Shown here: piece after piece, positions 17,801 through 26,134 of the stretch | How positions within the stretch are numbered: position 1 is the first letter of the stretch | Layout: every line of letters begins with the position of its first letter | Source: an uncultured Erysipelotrichaceae bacterium | GTDB taxonomy: Bacteria > Bacillota_I > Bacilli_A > Erysipelotrichales > Erysipelotrichaceae | Length of the DNA stretch: 43,406 bases | Reading direction: 5' to 3' | Assembly (NCBI GenBank): GCA_947569705.1 | Contig: CANOSP010000016.1 | Location: forward strand, 1-43,406 | Position numbers and translations under genes: made by a program | Notes under the pieces: model-generated | Seen by the model: only the letters and a program-made list of their open reading frames with translations | Databases searched by the model: none | What the model was told of the DNA's origin: nothing

Positions 17801-20800
17801 GGTTACGGTAGACGGTGAAACTCAGAAGCCGTGTCGCGGCGAACATTTTGAAATCGTATTGGAAAGTGATTGCAGCAAGCATTGCTTTACCTTAGATGAA
17901 CGCAATGATTGGTGTGTCGAAATTGAAGGTCTGCCGGAAGGTGTTTATACGGTAGGAGAACACGGATGTGAGAACTATGATGTGATGATCAACGGCTGTA
18001 AGGTATTAAATCGCGAATTTAAGCTGAAGGACGATGATATCGACATCATGATTTATAATCATCTTGGCTGTGAAAATGCTATGATTCTTCAGGCACATCA
18101 ACTGCTCGGTACTGATACGAAAGATCCGGATGCCCAAAGCAGTTATCATGTGCATGTGGTACACGATGATGTTTGTGATGATTTTGTCTTAAATAAAGAT
18201 AACGATTGGTGTATGAAGCTGTGCGATATTATGCTCGGCGAATATCAGATTTACGCTGATGAAACAATGCTTTATGAGGCATGTGGCAACTGGTTTGAAA
18301 ACAGCATCTGTATTGATATGGGATGCGGTGAAATAACAGTCAATCTCTATGAGGAATGCAAAGCAAAACGCAATATCACAATTACCAAGCGCATGATTGA
18401 TGCGAACGGCAAGGAGACACTTCCCGATCAAGAGGACGAATTTGAAGTAATGTTACTCTCTCATGTGGAACAGTGCTTTACGTTGAGTAAGGAAAATGAT
18501 TGGACCGTGCAGCTGAAGGACTGTGCCTGCGGAAGCTATGAGGTAGTAGAAACAGGCTGTCGCGAGGCAAGGTATCGAATCAATGACGAAGCGCTTAAGG
18601 ACTGCGGCTGCTTTACGATGCAAAATGAGCCTGTGAAGGTGACGATTGTAAATCCGCGTGATTGTAATGAGGAAGCGGACGGGGGAAGTGTGCTGATTCA
18701 TGCGCTGGTGAAAAATTGTGACGGCCTGTTAGAAACAGCGGCACCGCATGATCGCTTTGAGGTGATGCTGGACGGTGAAGATGTTCAAGAGGATATGATT
18801 CTCGCGGAGCGCGGCGGCTTCCAGCGACGCTTTGATCATCTGCCGAAAGGCACATATACCGTTACACAGAAACAAACGGATCCGTATACGCATACGATGT
18901 ATCGCATCAACGGTCAAGAAGCGTCCGCCGGTGTGTTTACGCTCGGTGAAGAAGCGCTGCAGGTTGACTTGATTAATTATTTAAATTGTGCCAAAGGTAA
19001 TATTCATGTGATGAAATATAAGAAAGATACTTCCTGCGGCTGCTTAAAACGTCCGAGCGGTGAGGAAAGCTATGATATTTCGATAAAGGGGGAAAACCGT
19101 CAGGAAACGGCAGTCCTGAATGCATCAAACGGTTGGAGCTATACGTTTGCGGATCTGCCTGCAGGTACCTATACAATCGAGGAAAGAGGCGGACAGGCAA
19201 CTTATATTATCAACGGCGGCAAAGAACAAAAACAGGCAGTTATTGAGGTGTCGGGACAGGATTATAATGTGAAGGTCATCAATGAGCAAACACAGGAAAG
19301 CTTCGGCAGTATCGAACTGTGCAAATATGTGCGTGATGAAAACGGACAGGATCACAGTCCGGATCCTAAGAGCAATTACTGGATCAGTGTGCATGGAAAC
19401 GATGATGTGCAGCATGTGTTGCTTCATGCCGCAAACCATTTCTATGCTCAGCTGAATCACTTGCGTCCGGGGATTTATGAGGTGAGCGAAGATGACGGTG
19501 AGAATGTTCTTTACAGTGTGAACGGCGGCAAGGAAAGTGCAAACGCACGTGTAAATGTACAGGCAAACCACAACAGTGTCGATATTATTAATCGCGGTCC
19601 CGCAGCGGCATCTATTACCTTAAGTAAAATGCTGCAGCAGGATGACGGTACATTGAGCGTTCCGAAATCAGGTGCTTACCGCATTCATGTATCGGCGCCG
19701 GGCTATAATAAAGTCGTTACTTTAGATCAAAGCAATCAATACAGTGCCGTATTGGTGAACCTGAAACACGGCTTATATGTGATAGATGAACTGGATCATG
19801 AGGATGTCACTTATATTGTGGATCAAGGTACCGTGGTTGATCGCGCAGTCGTTCATGCCCGTGCAGCACATGATGTACTGATCATTAATCCCGATCGTGA
19901 GCAATCGCTCGGTTCTGTAACCTTAACTAAATATATTCGCAACGATAACGGACAGCTGATGACTCCGCCGAATGATGCGGCTTATGAATTTCATATTCAA
20001 AGCAGGACTTTTCATCAGAAGGTGACATTGAATCGTGACAATCGATGGATGGCAACGTGGAATGATTTAGCAGCGGGCGATTATACGATCAGTGAAAACG
20101 GTCCTGCGAATGTCACCTATAAAATCAATGACGGAGACGAACAAAGCGATGCGATCATAGCGGTAAACAATAATCAAAATCATGTGACAGCTATTAATCA
20201 TACCGCTTCAATCGGCGGTCAGCTGACAATCGCAAAATATATCCGTGATGAAAATCTGCAGCTGTTGAAGCCTACCGGGTCGTATGAGGTACAGGTGCAT
20301 GTTTCTAAACCCGGTTATAATGAATTATTTACGCTGAATCGTGAAAATAACTGGGAAGTCACAATTACCGATCTTGCAAACGGTGATTATGTGCTGAATG
20401 AAATCAATGCTCAGGACGATGTGACATGGCAGATCGACGGCGGTTATGAAGTGCGCTACGGGATTGTCAGTGTTCACAATGATGCGCATCAGGCAGTGAT
20501 GATCAATCAGCGATTATTCCAAACAAGCAATGTACTGCGAGTTCAAAAGCTGTTGCGCAGCGACAGCGGACAGCTGACTAAACCAAATGCCGAACAGCGC
20601 TTTACGGTTTTCTTGACCGGTGCCGAACAACGACGTCTGTTATTAACCGTAATGAACAACTGGACCGAAGAAGTGAAGGATCTGCCTAACGGTGCTTATG
20701 AATTAAATGAAGCGAGTGAAAGCTATCAAGTATCGTACCAGATCAATGAACAAGAAGAACGTCCCAATGCGATGTTTATTCTTCAGGACAGTGAGGTAAA

Positions 20801-21833
20801 TGTAAATATTATCAACAGTTCACGCTCAATAAGAGGACGCTTAGAGCTTACGGCATTTGTAAAAAACGGCAACGGTACAATTATCGAACCGGCAGCCGGT
20901 GATACCTTTACCGTTACGGTCTCAAGCAAAGAGCTGTCACGCAGTTATATCTTGGATGAAGAAAACGGATTCCGTGTACAGATCGATGATTTACCGGATA
21001 ATATGTATACAGTAATCCAAACATCACCGTTAGATCAGCGTGTCACTTATCGAGTAAACGGCAATGAGGAAAGTCAAACGGCAACCGTGAATCTTAAAGC
21101 GAATACTACGAATACAGTTGCGATTATCAACGCTCATGAGGATAATCAAAATGTCGTTGATGTATCAAAGTATATGTTGGATGAACAGGGCAATTATCGA
21201 AAACCTGCTTCCAATCAGATTTTCCGCTTTCTTTTATCGGGAAATAATGTGCATCAATTCTATACGTTAAGCAGCGATAATGATTGGCATGTCAGAATAG
21301 ATACGTTAAACAGCGGTGAATATGAAATCAGAGAAGAGAATAACGGCAATTATGAGGTGAAATATCAAGTAAACGGCGGCGCATTATCACGGACCGCTAT
21401 GTTAAATGTTACAAGCGGCAGTGAAAATACGGTTCAAATCGTTAATATTGATCCGACAAAAATTGACGGTAAGATCGTATTATCCAAAAAGCTTCGTGAT
21501 GAAAACGGTAATTTGGTAACACCGAGCAGTGGGGAAGGCTTTATGATTCGCTTATGGAATACGATCAGCGGCTATGATGAAATATTTACACTGGATCAAT
21601 TAAACGGCTATTCATTGGTTGTCAGTTCTTTACAGCGAGGCACGTATCAGATTCAAGAGGTGGATACGAGTGATTACGGCGTCACCTATCAGGTGAACGG
21701 CGGGACAGAAGGTGCCACGGCAACCGTTCAAATCAATGATGCGAGCGAAAATCATGTCGTGATTATCAATACACGCGTTTCTCTGTTTTATCGAGTAGAT
21801 TCTCAAGATGATCTGCGCATAGTGATTGAATAA
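14868..21833 (+). CDS. Giant protein of 22 tandem CnaB/SpaA-like (prealbumin-fold) domains
   Basis: 2321 aa, almost entirely repeats of about 100 residues. Each repeat shows a consensus ITKYIRDENG-LVKP, then F-V-V-SG, ytLd-eNdW-v-i-dLp-G-Ye-kE, Y-VNgg, and closing VTIIN. This is the CnaB/SpaA prealbumin pattern in which a strand-1 Lys and a last-strand Asn form an isopeptide bond helped by the Glu of YEVKE. The first unit is divergent; 21 clearer units follow. By eye 17 units keep Lys, Glu and Asn and five do not. Units up to the fourteenth are Cys-bearing (conserved C before the YtL strand); from about 19323 to the end I see no Cys. There is no evident signal peptide, LPXTG or membrane helix. 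The ATG at 14868 has AGAGGAGG 6 nt upstream, better than ATG 14835. It could be a surface stalk exported in an unrecognised way, or a cytoplasm-made structural protein such as a spore-coat component. Confidence 0.85.
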   Translation: MNKHLLKALWAWTHPSLIQTVDQKPSGESGFALDIRLLDQDENGNTTSTCETRYVRISDSSGGDVVYPLCLENGEAYLRLEDLSGVNYTLVQCDENGNQLINGDLYATTYTVNGAMQQEDYARIAQEYGACQQIEVINLPKQPVTLHIVKALENEFQEPIDFDCDMCFEVNVSGCGCCETVVLNMENQFHAVLENLRAGMYKLSEVKQDGYRTQMRLDDEPLCSETVFLTCGTHHLEVVNQRYTGSVLTIDKFIRCENGELIKPHRDAVFRFQVISDRYEECFVLDRENDFTLELCDLPQGCYDIRELNTCGYEVSYMVNDCKESSYANVEIGRCTHASVMIINRAVQITQESPLRICKYVRGNDGCLVKPDAKENFKVMLSGCGVCEIFNLNIHNNFCVDIEHICCGAYEVKELDHCGYVASYIVNDGCESTSADLWIHENCTNCVTIINEARNQGRITIGKVIRQSDGSLVKPEKSARFVVTLRSVFGKESYVLDNDNDFCVHIQHLREGSYEVKERCTNGYETTYMVDGAAESKKARFTVTNDSCSDIKVINGVKKEISGDLRITKYIANAYGDYVKPSADEEFKVHVEGPDFEQCYTLRAANSWCIILEGLKKGVYRISEQAQSHYDTRYYVNECETAEALVKLDHHNQEVAIVNTRRSFGNIKLNVQVQNCDGSLRKPNRSEFFEVILESGDGSRELRFDESNNFGMVIEDLPFGKARITQKDNYGYRVIYDVNGKECNHASVMMEGCSATITIINQMMDCSGILRVRKLVRTLGGRLITPCDEDCYEFTLKSRCLNQQYALNEKNHFCVLFDDLEQGEYELKESYVHGMKTEYRINGKTCERGSFVLANEDINVDIINTVLPLPKLTVHKRIRKGDVLLKPQPHEVFHFALIGRGVHETYCLNCENDWCVTIEDLNSRHYEIRELNSEGNVCYQINDSCFDQGTFLFDECDVEVTIINDAPSEALVRIAKMMVTVDGETQKPCRGEHFEIVLESDCSKHCFTLDERNDWCVEIEGLPEGVYTVGEHGCENYDVMINGCKVLNREFKLKDDDIDIMIYNHLGCENAMILQAHQLLGTDTKDPDAQSSYHVHVVHDDVCDDFVLNKDNDWCMKLCDIMLGEYQIYADETMLYEACGNWFENSICIDMGCGEITVNLYEECKAKRNITITKRMIDANGKETLPDQEDEFEVMLLSHVEQCFTLSKENDWTVQLKDCACGSYEVVETGCREARYRINDEALKDCGCFTMQNEPVKVTIVNPRDCNEEADGGSVLIHALVKNCDGLLETAAPHDRFEVMLDGEDVQEDMILAERGGFQRRFDHLPKGTYTVTQKQTDPYTHTMYRINGQEASAGVFTLGEEALQVDLINYLNCAKGNIHVMKYKKDTSCGCLKRPSGEESYDISIKGENRQETAVLNASNGWSYTFADLPAGTYTIEERGGQATYIINGGKEQKQAVIEVSGQDYNVKVINEQTQESFGSIELCKYVRDENGQDHSPDPKSNYWISVHGNDDVQHVLLHAANHFYAQLNHLRPGIYEVSEDDGENVLYSVNGGKESANARVNVQANHNSVDIINRGPAAASITLSKMLQQDDGTLSVPKSGAYRIHVSAPGYNKVVTLDQSNQYSAVLVNLKHGLYVIDELDHEDVTYIVDQGTVVDRAVVHARAAHDVLIINPDREQSLGSVTLTKYIRNDNGQLMTPPNDAAYEFHIQSRTFHQKVTLNRDNRWMATWNDLAAGDYTISENGPANVTYKINDGDEQSDAIIAVNNNQNHVTAINHTASIGGQLTIAKYIRDENLQLLKPTGSYEVQVHVSKPGYNELFTLNRENNWEVTITDLANGDYVLNEINAQDDVTWQIDGGYEVRYGIVSVHNDAHQAVMINQRLFQTSNVLRVQKLLRSDSGQLTKPNAEQRFTVFLTGAEQRRLLLTVMNNWTEEVKDLPNGAYELNEASESYQVSYQINEQEERPNAMFILQDSEVNVNIINSSRSIRGRLELTAFVKNGNGTIIEPAAGDTFTVTVSSKELSRSYILDEENGFRVQIDDLPDNMYTVIQTSPLDQRVTYRVNGNEESQTATVNLKANTTNTVAIINAHEDNQNVVDVSKYMLDEQGNYRKPASNQIFRFLLSGNNVHQFYTLSSDNDWHVRIDTLNSGEYEIREENNGNYEVKYQVNGGALSRTAMLNVTSGSENTVQIVNIDPTKIDGKIVLSKKLRDENGNLVTPSSGEGFMIRLWNTISGYDEIFTLDQLNGYSLVVSSLQRGTYQIQEVDTSDYGVTYQVNGGTEGATATVQINDASENHVVIINTRVSLFYRVDSQDDLRIVIE
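14940..21790 (+). repeat. Protein-level tandem repeat array, about 22 units of roughly 300 bp
   Basis: Units are strongly diverged at DNA level, so the array is old and not prone to slippage. The units lacking the isopeptide Lys/Glu pair are the N-terminal one (before about 15290) and those near 16855-17157, 18066-18360, 18663-18985 and 20827-21130. Confidence 0.85.
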
Positions 21834-21858
21834 GTTTAGGGATAGTACAAATAAATGT

Positions 21859-21918
21859 AAAAAAAGCTGTGACAAGTAAGAGACATCAGCGTTTCTCTGA
21901 AAATCACAGTCTTTTTTT
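21859..21918. terminator. Bidirectional terminator between convergent genes
   Basis: AAAAAAAGCTGTGA (from 21859) and TCACAGTCTTTTTTT (to about 21918) form the outer stem, with AGAGA/TCTCT inside. T-runs on both strands serve the giant gene (plus) and the membrane protein gene (minus). Confidence 0.7.
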
Positions 21919-21924
21919 ATTAGC

Positions 21925-22491
21925 TTATTTATCCAAAATACGTTGTATTCGATAGTGCAGAATTCCCATCATAATCACAAAACTGATTTCGATCATTGTC
22001 GAGATACAGCCGGTCAACAGAAACAGCAGACAAAGCAGTGTGATAATTGATAAATAAGCATTCAGCGCTTTTTTTATTTGCGGATATAGGAAATACAGCT
22101 GACATAACACATAACAGAATAAAAGGATATATGCGATTGTAGCGCCCATTGCGGTTCTTACGTGAAGCTTTGCCCATTGCGGTGATTGTCCATAAGGAAT
22201 CAGAATACTGATTATCATAAATACGCAGCTGATTGTACATAAGAGATAACAGCTTTTTTTATGATGCATCAATCGATCGATCAAATTGGCGGTGCAGCAC
22301 CATAAATAATAGGAACAAGTACATGCCCAAATCAGCACAAAAACAAAATGATGCTTTGCATAGGCAATATGCGTAATATTCTCATTGATCGGATCCGCAA
22401 GAAAAAGGGCAATCAGATTGATGACGGGAAGTAATATAAACGCCCAAAATGCTTGGCTTTTTTGTATAAATCGATCGTGCAGCTGTTTCAT
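21925..22491 (-). CDS. Polytopic membrane protein, function unknown
   Basis: 188 residues with about five or six hydrophobic helices: FWAFILLPVINLIALFLA, HFVFVLIWACTCSYYLWC, CYLLCTISCVFMIISILI, IAYILLFCYVLCQLYFLY, LSIITLLCLLFLLTGC and a final ISFVIMMGILHY. It is rich in Cys, His and Tyr. I do not recognise a family. It is convergent with the giant gene and divergent from the type VII-like operon, with an extended -10 promoter just upstream, so it is probably regulated separately from both. Confidence 0.7.
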   Translation of the reverse strand: MKQLHDRFIQKSQAFWAFILLPVINLIALFLADPINENITHIAYAKHHFVFVLIWACTCSYYLWCCTANLIDRLMHHKKSCYLLCTISCVFMIISILIPYGQSPQWAKLHVRTAMGATIAYILLFCYVLCQLYFLYPQIKKALNAYLSIITLLCLLFLLTGCISTMIEISFVIMMGILHYRIQRILDK

Positions 22492-22506
22492 ATGATCACC
22501 GCAGTT

Positions 22507-22512
22507 ATTATA
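22507..22512 (-). promoter_or_regulatory. Extended -10 promoter (minus strand) for the 21925-22491 gene
   Basis: Read on the minus strand as TGATATAAT, a TG-n-TATAAT extended -10, 16 nt before the start codon; no clear -35. Confidence 0.5.
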
Positions 22513-22580
22513 TCATGCATAAGGGGTAATGTGTGAAATTATGTGAAATAAAGATTTTTTTGGGGATTTGGCTTTTTCTC

Positions 22581-22609
22581 TTGAATAACAAAGATAGGGC
22601 AGTTGTAAC
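22581..22609 (+). promoter_or_regulatory. Candidate promoter of the type VII-like operon
   Basis: TTGAAT (22581-22586), 17-nt spacer, TGTAAC (22604-22609), followed by GAAAGGAG and the FHA gene start at 22633. The leader would be very short. I see no other promoter or terminator until 35870, so the following genes are likely one transcript. Confidence 0.4.
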
Positions 22610-22632
22610 ACAGCTGTAGAAAGGAGACGTTT

Positions 22633-23634
22633 ATGAAAACAGTGAAGCAATTTGAAACATCTGAGGAAGGGTTCTGTAAAGTTACACTCACTTCCAAAAA
22701 AGTCTTTGATCCTTATCTGTTGACAATGATTGAAAAGGAACCGTGTGCCTTATCCTGCCGCAGTAAAGGAAACAGCACCACAATCTTTTATTATGATACT
22801 TGTGAACATATTCCGCTGTTGACCTTGTTATGTAAATATGAATTTGATGATCGGGAAGCATGTGCCTGTATCGAGCGCTTGTATACAGAATTGGAGCGCT
22901 TGGATCATGAATATCCGCTGCTTGTGCGCTCAGACAGTATCTTTTATGATCCGCTTGCTCAGCGATTTTCCTTTGTGATCGTACCGGTCAATGAGCGCGA
23001 CTTTGAAACGGATTGGAATGCGCTGATTACAGATATTATTGCGCATATACAGCTTCCCAAAGCAGCGTTCTACGGCTTTTTAAGCTCGCTGCAGACACAG
23101 CTGTTGCTTCCGTCTCAATTTGTTTCGCAATGTCATGTGTGGCAGCTTCAGCATACTGCGTTAAAAAGGTTGCAGTCATGGTGGAGATACACGGTTCATC
23201 GGAAACGGCGAAGGCAGGAAAATGAACAACGTATTCAAGAAGAATTGATTCGCTTGCGTTTTATTCGCCGCTCATCTGCACAAGATACGGCATACAGCGT
23301 GAAAAACAAGCGAACAACCTCGGATACCGTGGTTTTGTTTCCGGGAAGCAGTGCCTGCTTAAAGGATGTAAAAGGAAATCGATATTCGCTGGGGCAGGAA
23401 ACACAAATCGGCAGAAATGAACAAAATGATATTGTGCTGAATCTTGCGACAGTGTCTGCCAAGCATGCATTGATTAAACAGAGCGCACAAGGAATGGTGA
23501 TTGAGGATCTTGGTTCCAGCAATGGGACAAAGGTCAATAACAAGAAACTGAAAAAGCACCAGGAACGGTTGTTGAAAAACGGCGATACGATTCTGTTTGC
23601 GGACAGCTGTTGGTATTACGAGGAGGAAGTGTGA
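22633..23634 (+). CDS. FHA-domain protein with DUF6382-like N-terminal region (type VII-like locus)
   Basis: A cytoplasmic 333-residue phosphothreonine reader. The C-terminal FHA domain (about 245-330) has the expected signature: IGRNEQNDIVL, SAKHALI and DLGSSNGTKVNNKKL. Residues about 1-165 look like DUF6382, an FHA-linked domain whose pattern (LLTLLCKYEF, then LVRSDSIFYDP) resembles the pseudokinase-like cytoplasmic part of EssB/YukC; that comparison is inference. A basic linker (HRKRRRQENEQ, about 190-205) joins the halves. No membrane helix is seen. It opens the operon; its TGA overlaps the phosphatase ATG by 1 nt, implying coupled translation. It could bind the kinase or its substrates after phosphorylation. 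Confidence 0.85.
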   Translation: MKTVKQFETSEEGFCKVTLTSKKVFDPYLLTMIEKEPCALSCRSKGNSTTIFYYDTCEHIPLLTLLCKYEFDDREACACIERLYTELERLDHEYPLLVRSDSIFYDPLAQRFSFVIVPVNERDFETDWNALITDIIAHIQLPKAAFYGFLSSLQTQLLLPSQFVSQCHVWQLQHTALKRLQSWWRYTVHRKRRRQENEQRIQEELIRLRFIRRSSAQDTAYSVKNKRTTSDTVVLFPGSSACLKDVKGNRYSLGQETQIGRNEQNDIVLNLATVSAKHALIKQSAQGMVIEDLGSSNGTKVNNKKLKKHQERLLKNGDTILFADSCWYYEEEV

Positions 23635-24356
23635 TGAAATATTCCTATTACAGTGATTGCGGAAACTTTAAAAAACGCAATGAGGATGCGTATGAACTGC
23701 ATATCGCCGCTTCAAATGATCGAATGCGCGGCATGTTGGCGGTATGTGACGGAGTCAGTACATCGGATGACGGAAGCTATGCATCGCGTTTTGTGATTGC
23801 ACAGTTGCATGAGCTGTTCGCAAAACGAAGTCAACAGGCAATTGATTGGAAAGGTGAGATATATCGTATTCATGATGCCTTATGTGCAGCCGGAACACGC
23901 CGTCATAAGCGCTACGGCACTACGTTGTCATTATTTTACTTTGAAGATGATCACTATCATTTTTTGCAGGTCGGGGACAGCCGTATTTATTTGTATCAGC
24001 GTTCCTTGTATCAATTATCGATTGATCAGACATTGGCACAGCAGAAGTATCAGAATCAGACGATTTCGTTAGAGGAATATCGACGATCCGATGAGCATCA
24101 TATTTTAACGCAGTGCATCGGCATTACCAAGCAGCTTCAGCTTGCGGAAGGTCACGGAAGCTGGCGCAGTGAGGACGGAGTGCTTGTTTGCAGTGATGGT
24201 ATCAGCAATTTATTGAGCCTAAGTATGTTAAATGAGCATATGAAGCTGTTTTTGGCGGAAGGCAGTGATGAAGCAAAGAAATTGGCAGAAGAAGCACTTG
24301 CTTACGGGGAAAAGGATAATCTTACGGCACTGATGTTCAGTCGGGAGCAATCATGA
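23634..24356 (+). CDS. PP2C-family Ser/Thr protein phosphatase
   Basis: A 240-residue cytoplasmic metal-dependent phosphatase that should reverse phosphorylation by the kinase encoded next. The metal-site motifs are present: KKRNEDAY near the start, AVCDGVSTSDDGS (a variant of the usual DGMGGH), VCSDGISNLL and EKDNLTALMF at the end. The mid-region QVGDSRIYL is also typical. I chose the ATG at 23634 (GAGGAGG upstream, overlapping the FHA stop) over a start at 23610. It overlaps the kinase gene by ATGA. Its length matches stand-alone bacterial PP2C enzymes of the PrpC/Stp type. Confidence 0.93.
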   Translation: MKYSYYSDCGNFKKRNEDAYELHIAASNDRMRGMLAVCDGVSTSDDGSYASRFVIAQLHELFAKRSQQAIDWKGEIYRIHDALCAAGTRRHKRYGTTLSLFYFEDDHYHFLQVGDSRIYLYQRSLYQLSIDQTLAQQKYQNQTISLEEYRRSDEHHILTQCIGITKQLQLAEGHGSWRSEDGVLVCSDGISNLLSLSMLNEHMKLFLAEGSDEAKKLAEEALAYGEKDNLTALMFSREQS

Positions 24357-26134
24357 AAATGCAGCGCTATCGCAAGCTTGATCTGTTGGGAAGCGGCGGC
24401 ATGGGTGAGGTATGGCTGGTTCATGATGAACAGCTCGGCTGTTATTGGGCGATGAAGCTGTTAAAGGAAGACAGTGACGAGGATCATCGCAAAGCCTTTG
24501 AAAAAGAAACAGCGGTTTTAACGACGCTGCAGCATCCTGCGATACCGCGCATTGTGGACCGCATTGATGAAGCCGGGCAAAGCGGTGTCATTATGGATTT
24601 GGTGGAAGGCATTGCGCTCAGCGACTGTAAAGAAATGAGTACGGAAGCACAGCTGCTTGATTGGGCGAAACAGCTGCTCGACATTTTGAAGCATATTCAT
24701 GAGCGGCAGATTCTTTATTTAGATCTGAAGCCGGACAATATTATGCTGGATCCTGCCGGGCGGCTGCATCTGATTGATTTCGGCATTGCCTGTTTTAAAA
24801 ACGAGCAGAATTCATCACAACAGCGCTTCGGTACAATCGGCTATTCTCCGCAGGAACAGTATGAAGCAAGTGAACTGGATGAGCGCTGCGATATTTATGC
24901 CTTCGGTAAAACGATGCTTGCGTTAGCGACCGGCGCATCGGCGGATCAGCTGCAGTCCATGCAGGCGGCGGATACTTCATTGTCACAAGGATTTCGCTTA
25001 TTGATTGACGGCTGTATCAGACAAAACCGCAGTGAACGCTATGATTGTGCAGATCAAATATTGAAAGATTTAGAGCGTATTCACAGTCTGCACAGTGAAA
25101 TACATATGAGAAACAAACGTCGTAAACGGATACGCCGTTGTTTATTCGGATTCGGCACATTCTGTTATATCGGTGTCGGCAGCTGCTTGTTTGCGGATCA
25201 TCGGATCAGATGTATTCGCTACGAAGCAGCGATGCGCGCATCTGATTATCCGACCGCGATTATCCAGCGACCGAATAAGACAGAGCCTTATCGGCGACTT
25301 TATGAGGAAACATATAAGGAACAGCTGCAGCTGGCACAAAAGGACGCCGCCTTTACGGATGCGATTGCACAGGCAAGAAGCTACAGTGTAAAGCGAATGC
25401 AGGTATATCAGTTGGATGTGAACGTCTGTGACGATGAATTTTTGGCATTGATCGTTCAAGATGCGCTGTTAAGCGGTGATGAATCATTATTAAGCTATGC
25501 GGCTTATGCATGTGAAGCTTTTCAAGACCGATCCAAATATGAGGTACTTTCACAATTGAGTCATGCGATGAGCGAACAACAGCCGTTTGCTCAAAGTGAG
25601 CAGATCATTGCGAAATGGCTGACGCAGAAACAGTCGCAAAAAAACTATATGGAATGGGGCTTCTTATTCGCTCAGCTTTATGAACTTCACGTATTGGAAC
25701 TGGATGAAACAGCTTTTCAGCATTGGCAATCACTGATGACACGGTTAGAAGAAATCAGATCGTTACAGGATGTTGCTTGGCTGAATGAGGATATGACACG
25801 CTTGTTGTATGTGATGCAGGCAGACTGTTATTACCAATACGGTCGTTATTTGAAAACTAACGGCAGTCCACAGTTTCAAAAAAGCTTTGAATCGCTGTTT
25901 GCGCTCAATGAACAGATGCGTCTGTCGGGTTATCGAGATGCTCAAGTATTATCACAATGCGGCAATGCCTGCTTATATTTGTTTACGGAAGGAGAGGATA
26001 CGATGCGTTTTCACTTATTGGAACAATCAAAACAGTATTTTGAAGCAGCTTTATCAATTAATCGCAATGATACTGCGGCAACCAAAGGTTTAGCGGATTG
26101 TGAACGTCTGATGAAATACTGGGGGCGTTTATGA
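24353..26134 (+). CDS. Membrane-bound Ser/Thr protein kinase with EssB-like layout
   Basis: 593 residues. The N-terminal Hanks kinase domain (about 1-245) has glycine loop GSGGMGEV (13-20), ATP lysine K35, catalytic LDLKPDN (D124, with Leu in place of the usual HRD Arg), DFG (D142) and GTIGYSPQEQY, so catalysis is likely. A basic stretch (NKRRKRIRR) leads to one hydrophobic segment (about 260-280, LFGFGTFCYIGVGSCLF). The last 310 or so residues are helical and TPR-like and would be extracytoplasmic; there are no PASTA repeats. Kinase fold, single TM helix and helical outer domain is the layout of EssB/YukC, the T7SS core component with an inactive kinase fold. Here the kinase looks active, so it may both build and regulate the machine (inference). 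ATGA overlaps with the phosphatase before it and the small membrane gene after it. Confidence 0.88.
   Translation: MKMQRYRKLDLLGSGGMGEVWLVHDEQLGCYWAMKLLKEDSDEDHRKAFEKETAVLTTLQHPAIPRIVDRIDEAGQSGVIMDLVEGIALSDCKEMSTEAQLLDWAKQLLDILKHIHERQILYLDLKPDNIMLDPAGRLHLIDFGIACFKNEQNSSQQRFGTIGYSPQEQYEASELDERCDIYAFGKTMLALATGASADQLQSMQAADTSLSQGFRLLIDGCIRQNRSERYDCADQILKDLERIHSLHSEIHMRNKRRKRIRRCLFGFGTFCYIGVGSCLFADHRIRCIRYEAAMRASDYPTAIIQRPNKTEPYRRLYEETYKEQLQLAQKDAAFTDAIAQARSYSVKRMQVYQLDVNVCDDEFLALIVQDALLSGDESLLSYAAYACEAFQDRSKYEVLSQLSHAMSEQQPFAQSEQIIAKWLTQKQSQKNYMEWGFLFAQLYELHVLELDETAFQHWQSLMTRLEEIRSLQDVAWLNEDMTRLLYVMQADCYYQYGRYLKTNGSPQFQKSFESLFALNEQMRLSGYRDAQVLSQCGNACLYLFTEGEDTMRFHLLEQSKQYFEAALSINRNDTAATKGLADCERLMKYWGRL

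Noticed and set aside
15000..21000. Many minus-strand open frames of 60-150 codons inside the giant gene
   Set aside because: They lack ribosome binding sites and lie opposite a strongly patterned repeat protein.
14868..21833. Giant gene as canonical LPXTG adhesin or pilin
   Set aside because: No signal peptide, sorting signal or sortase gene could be seen.
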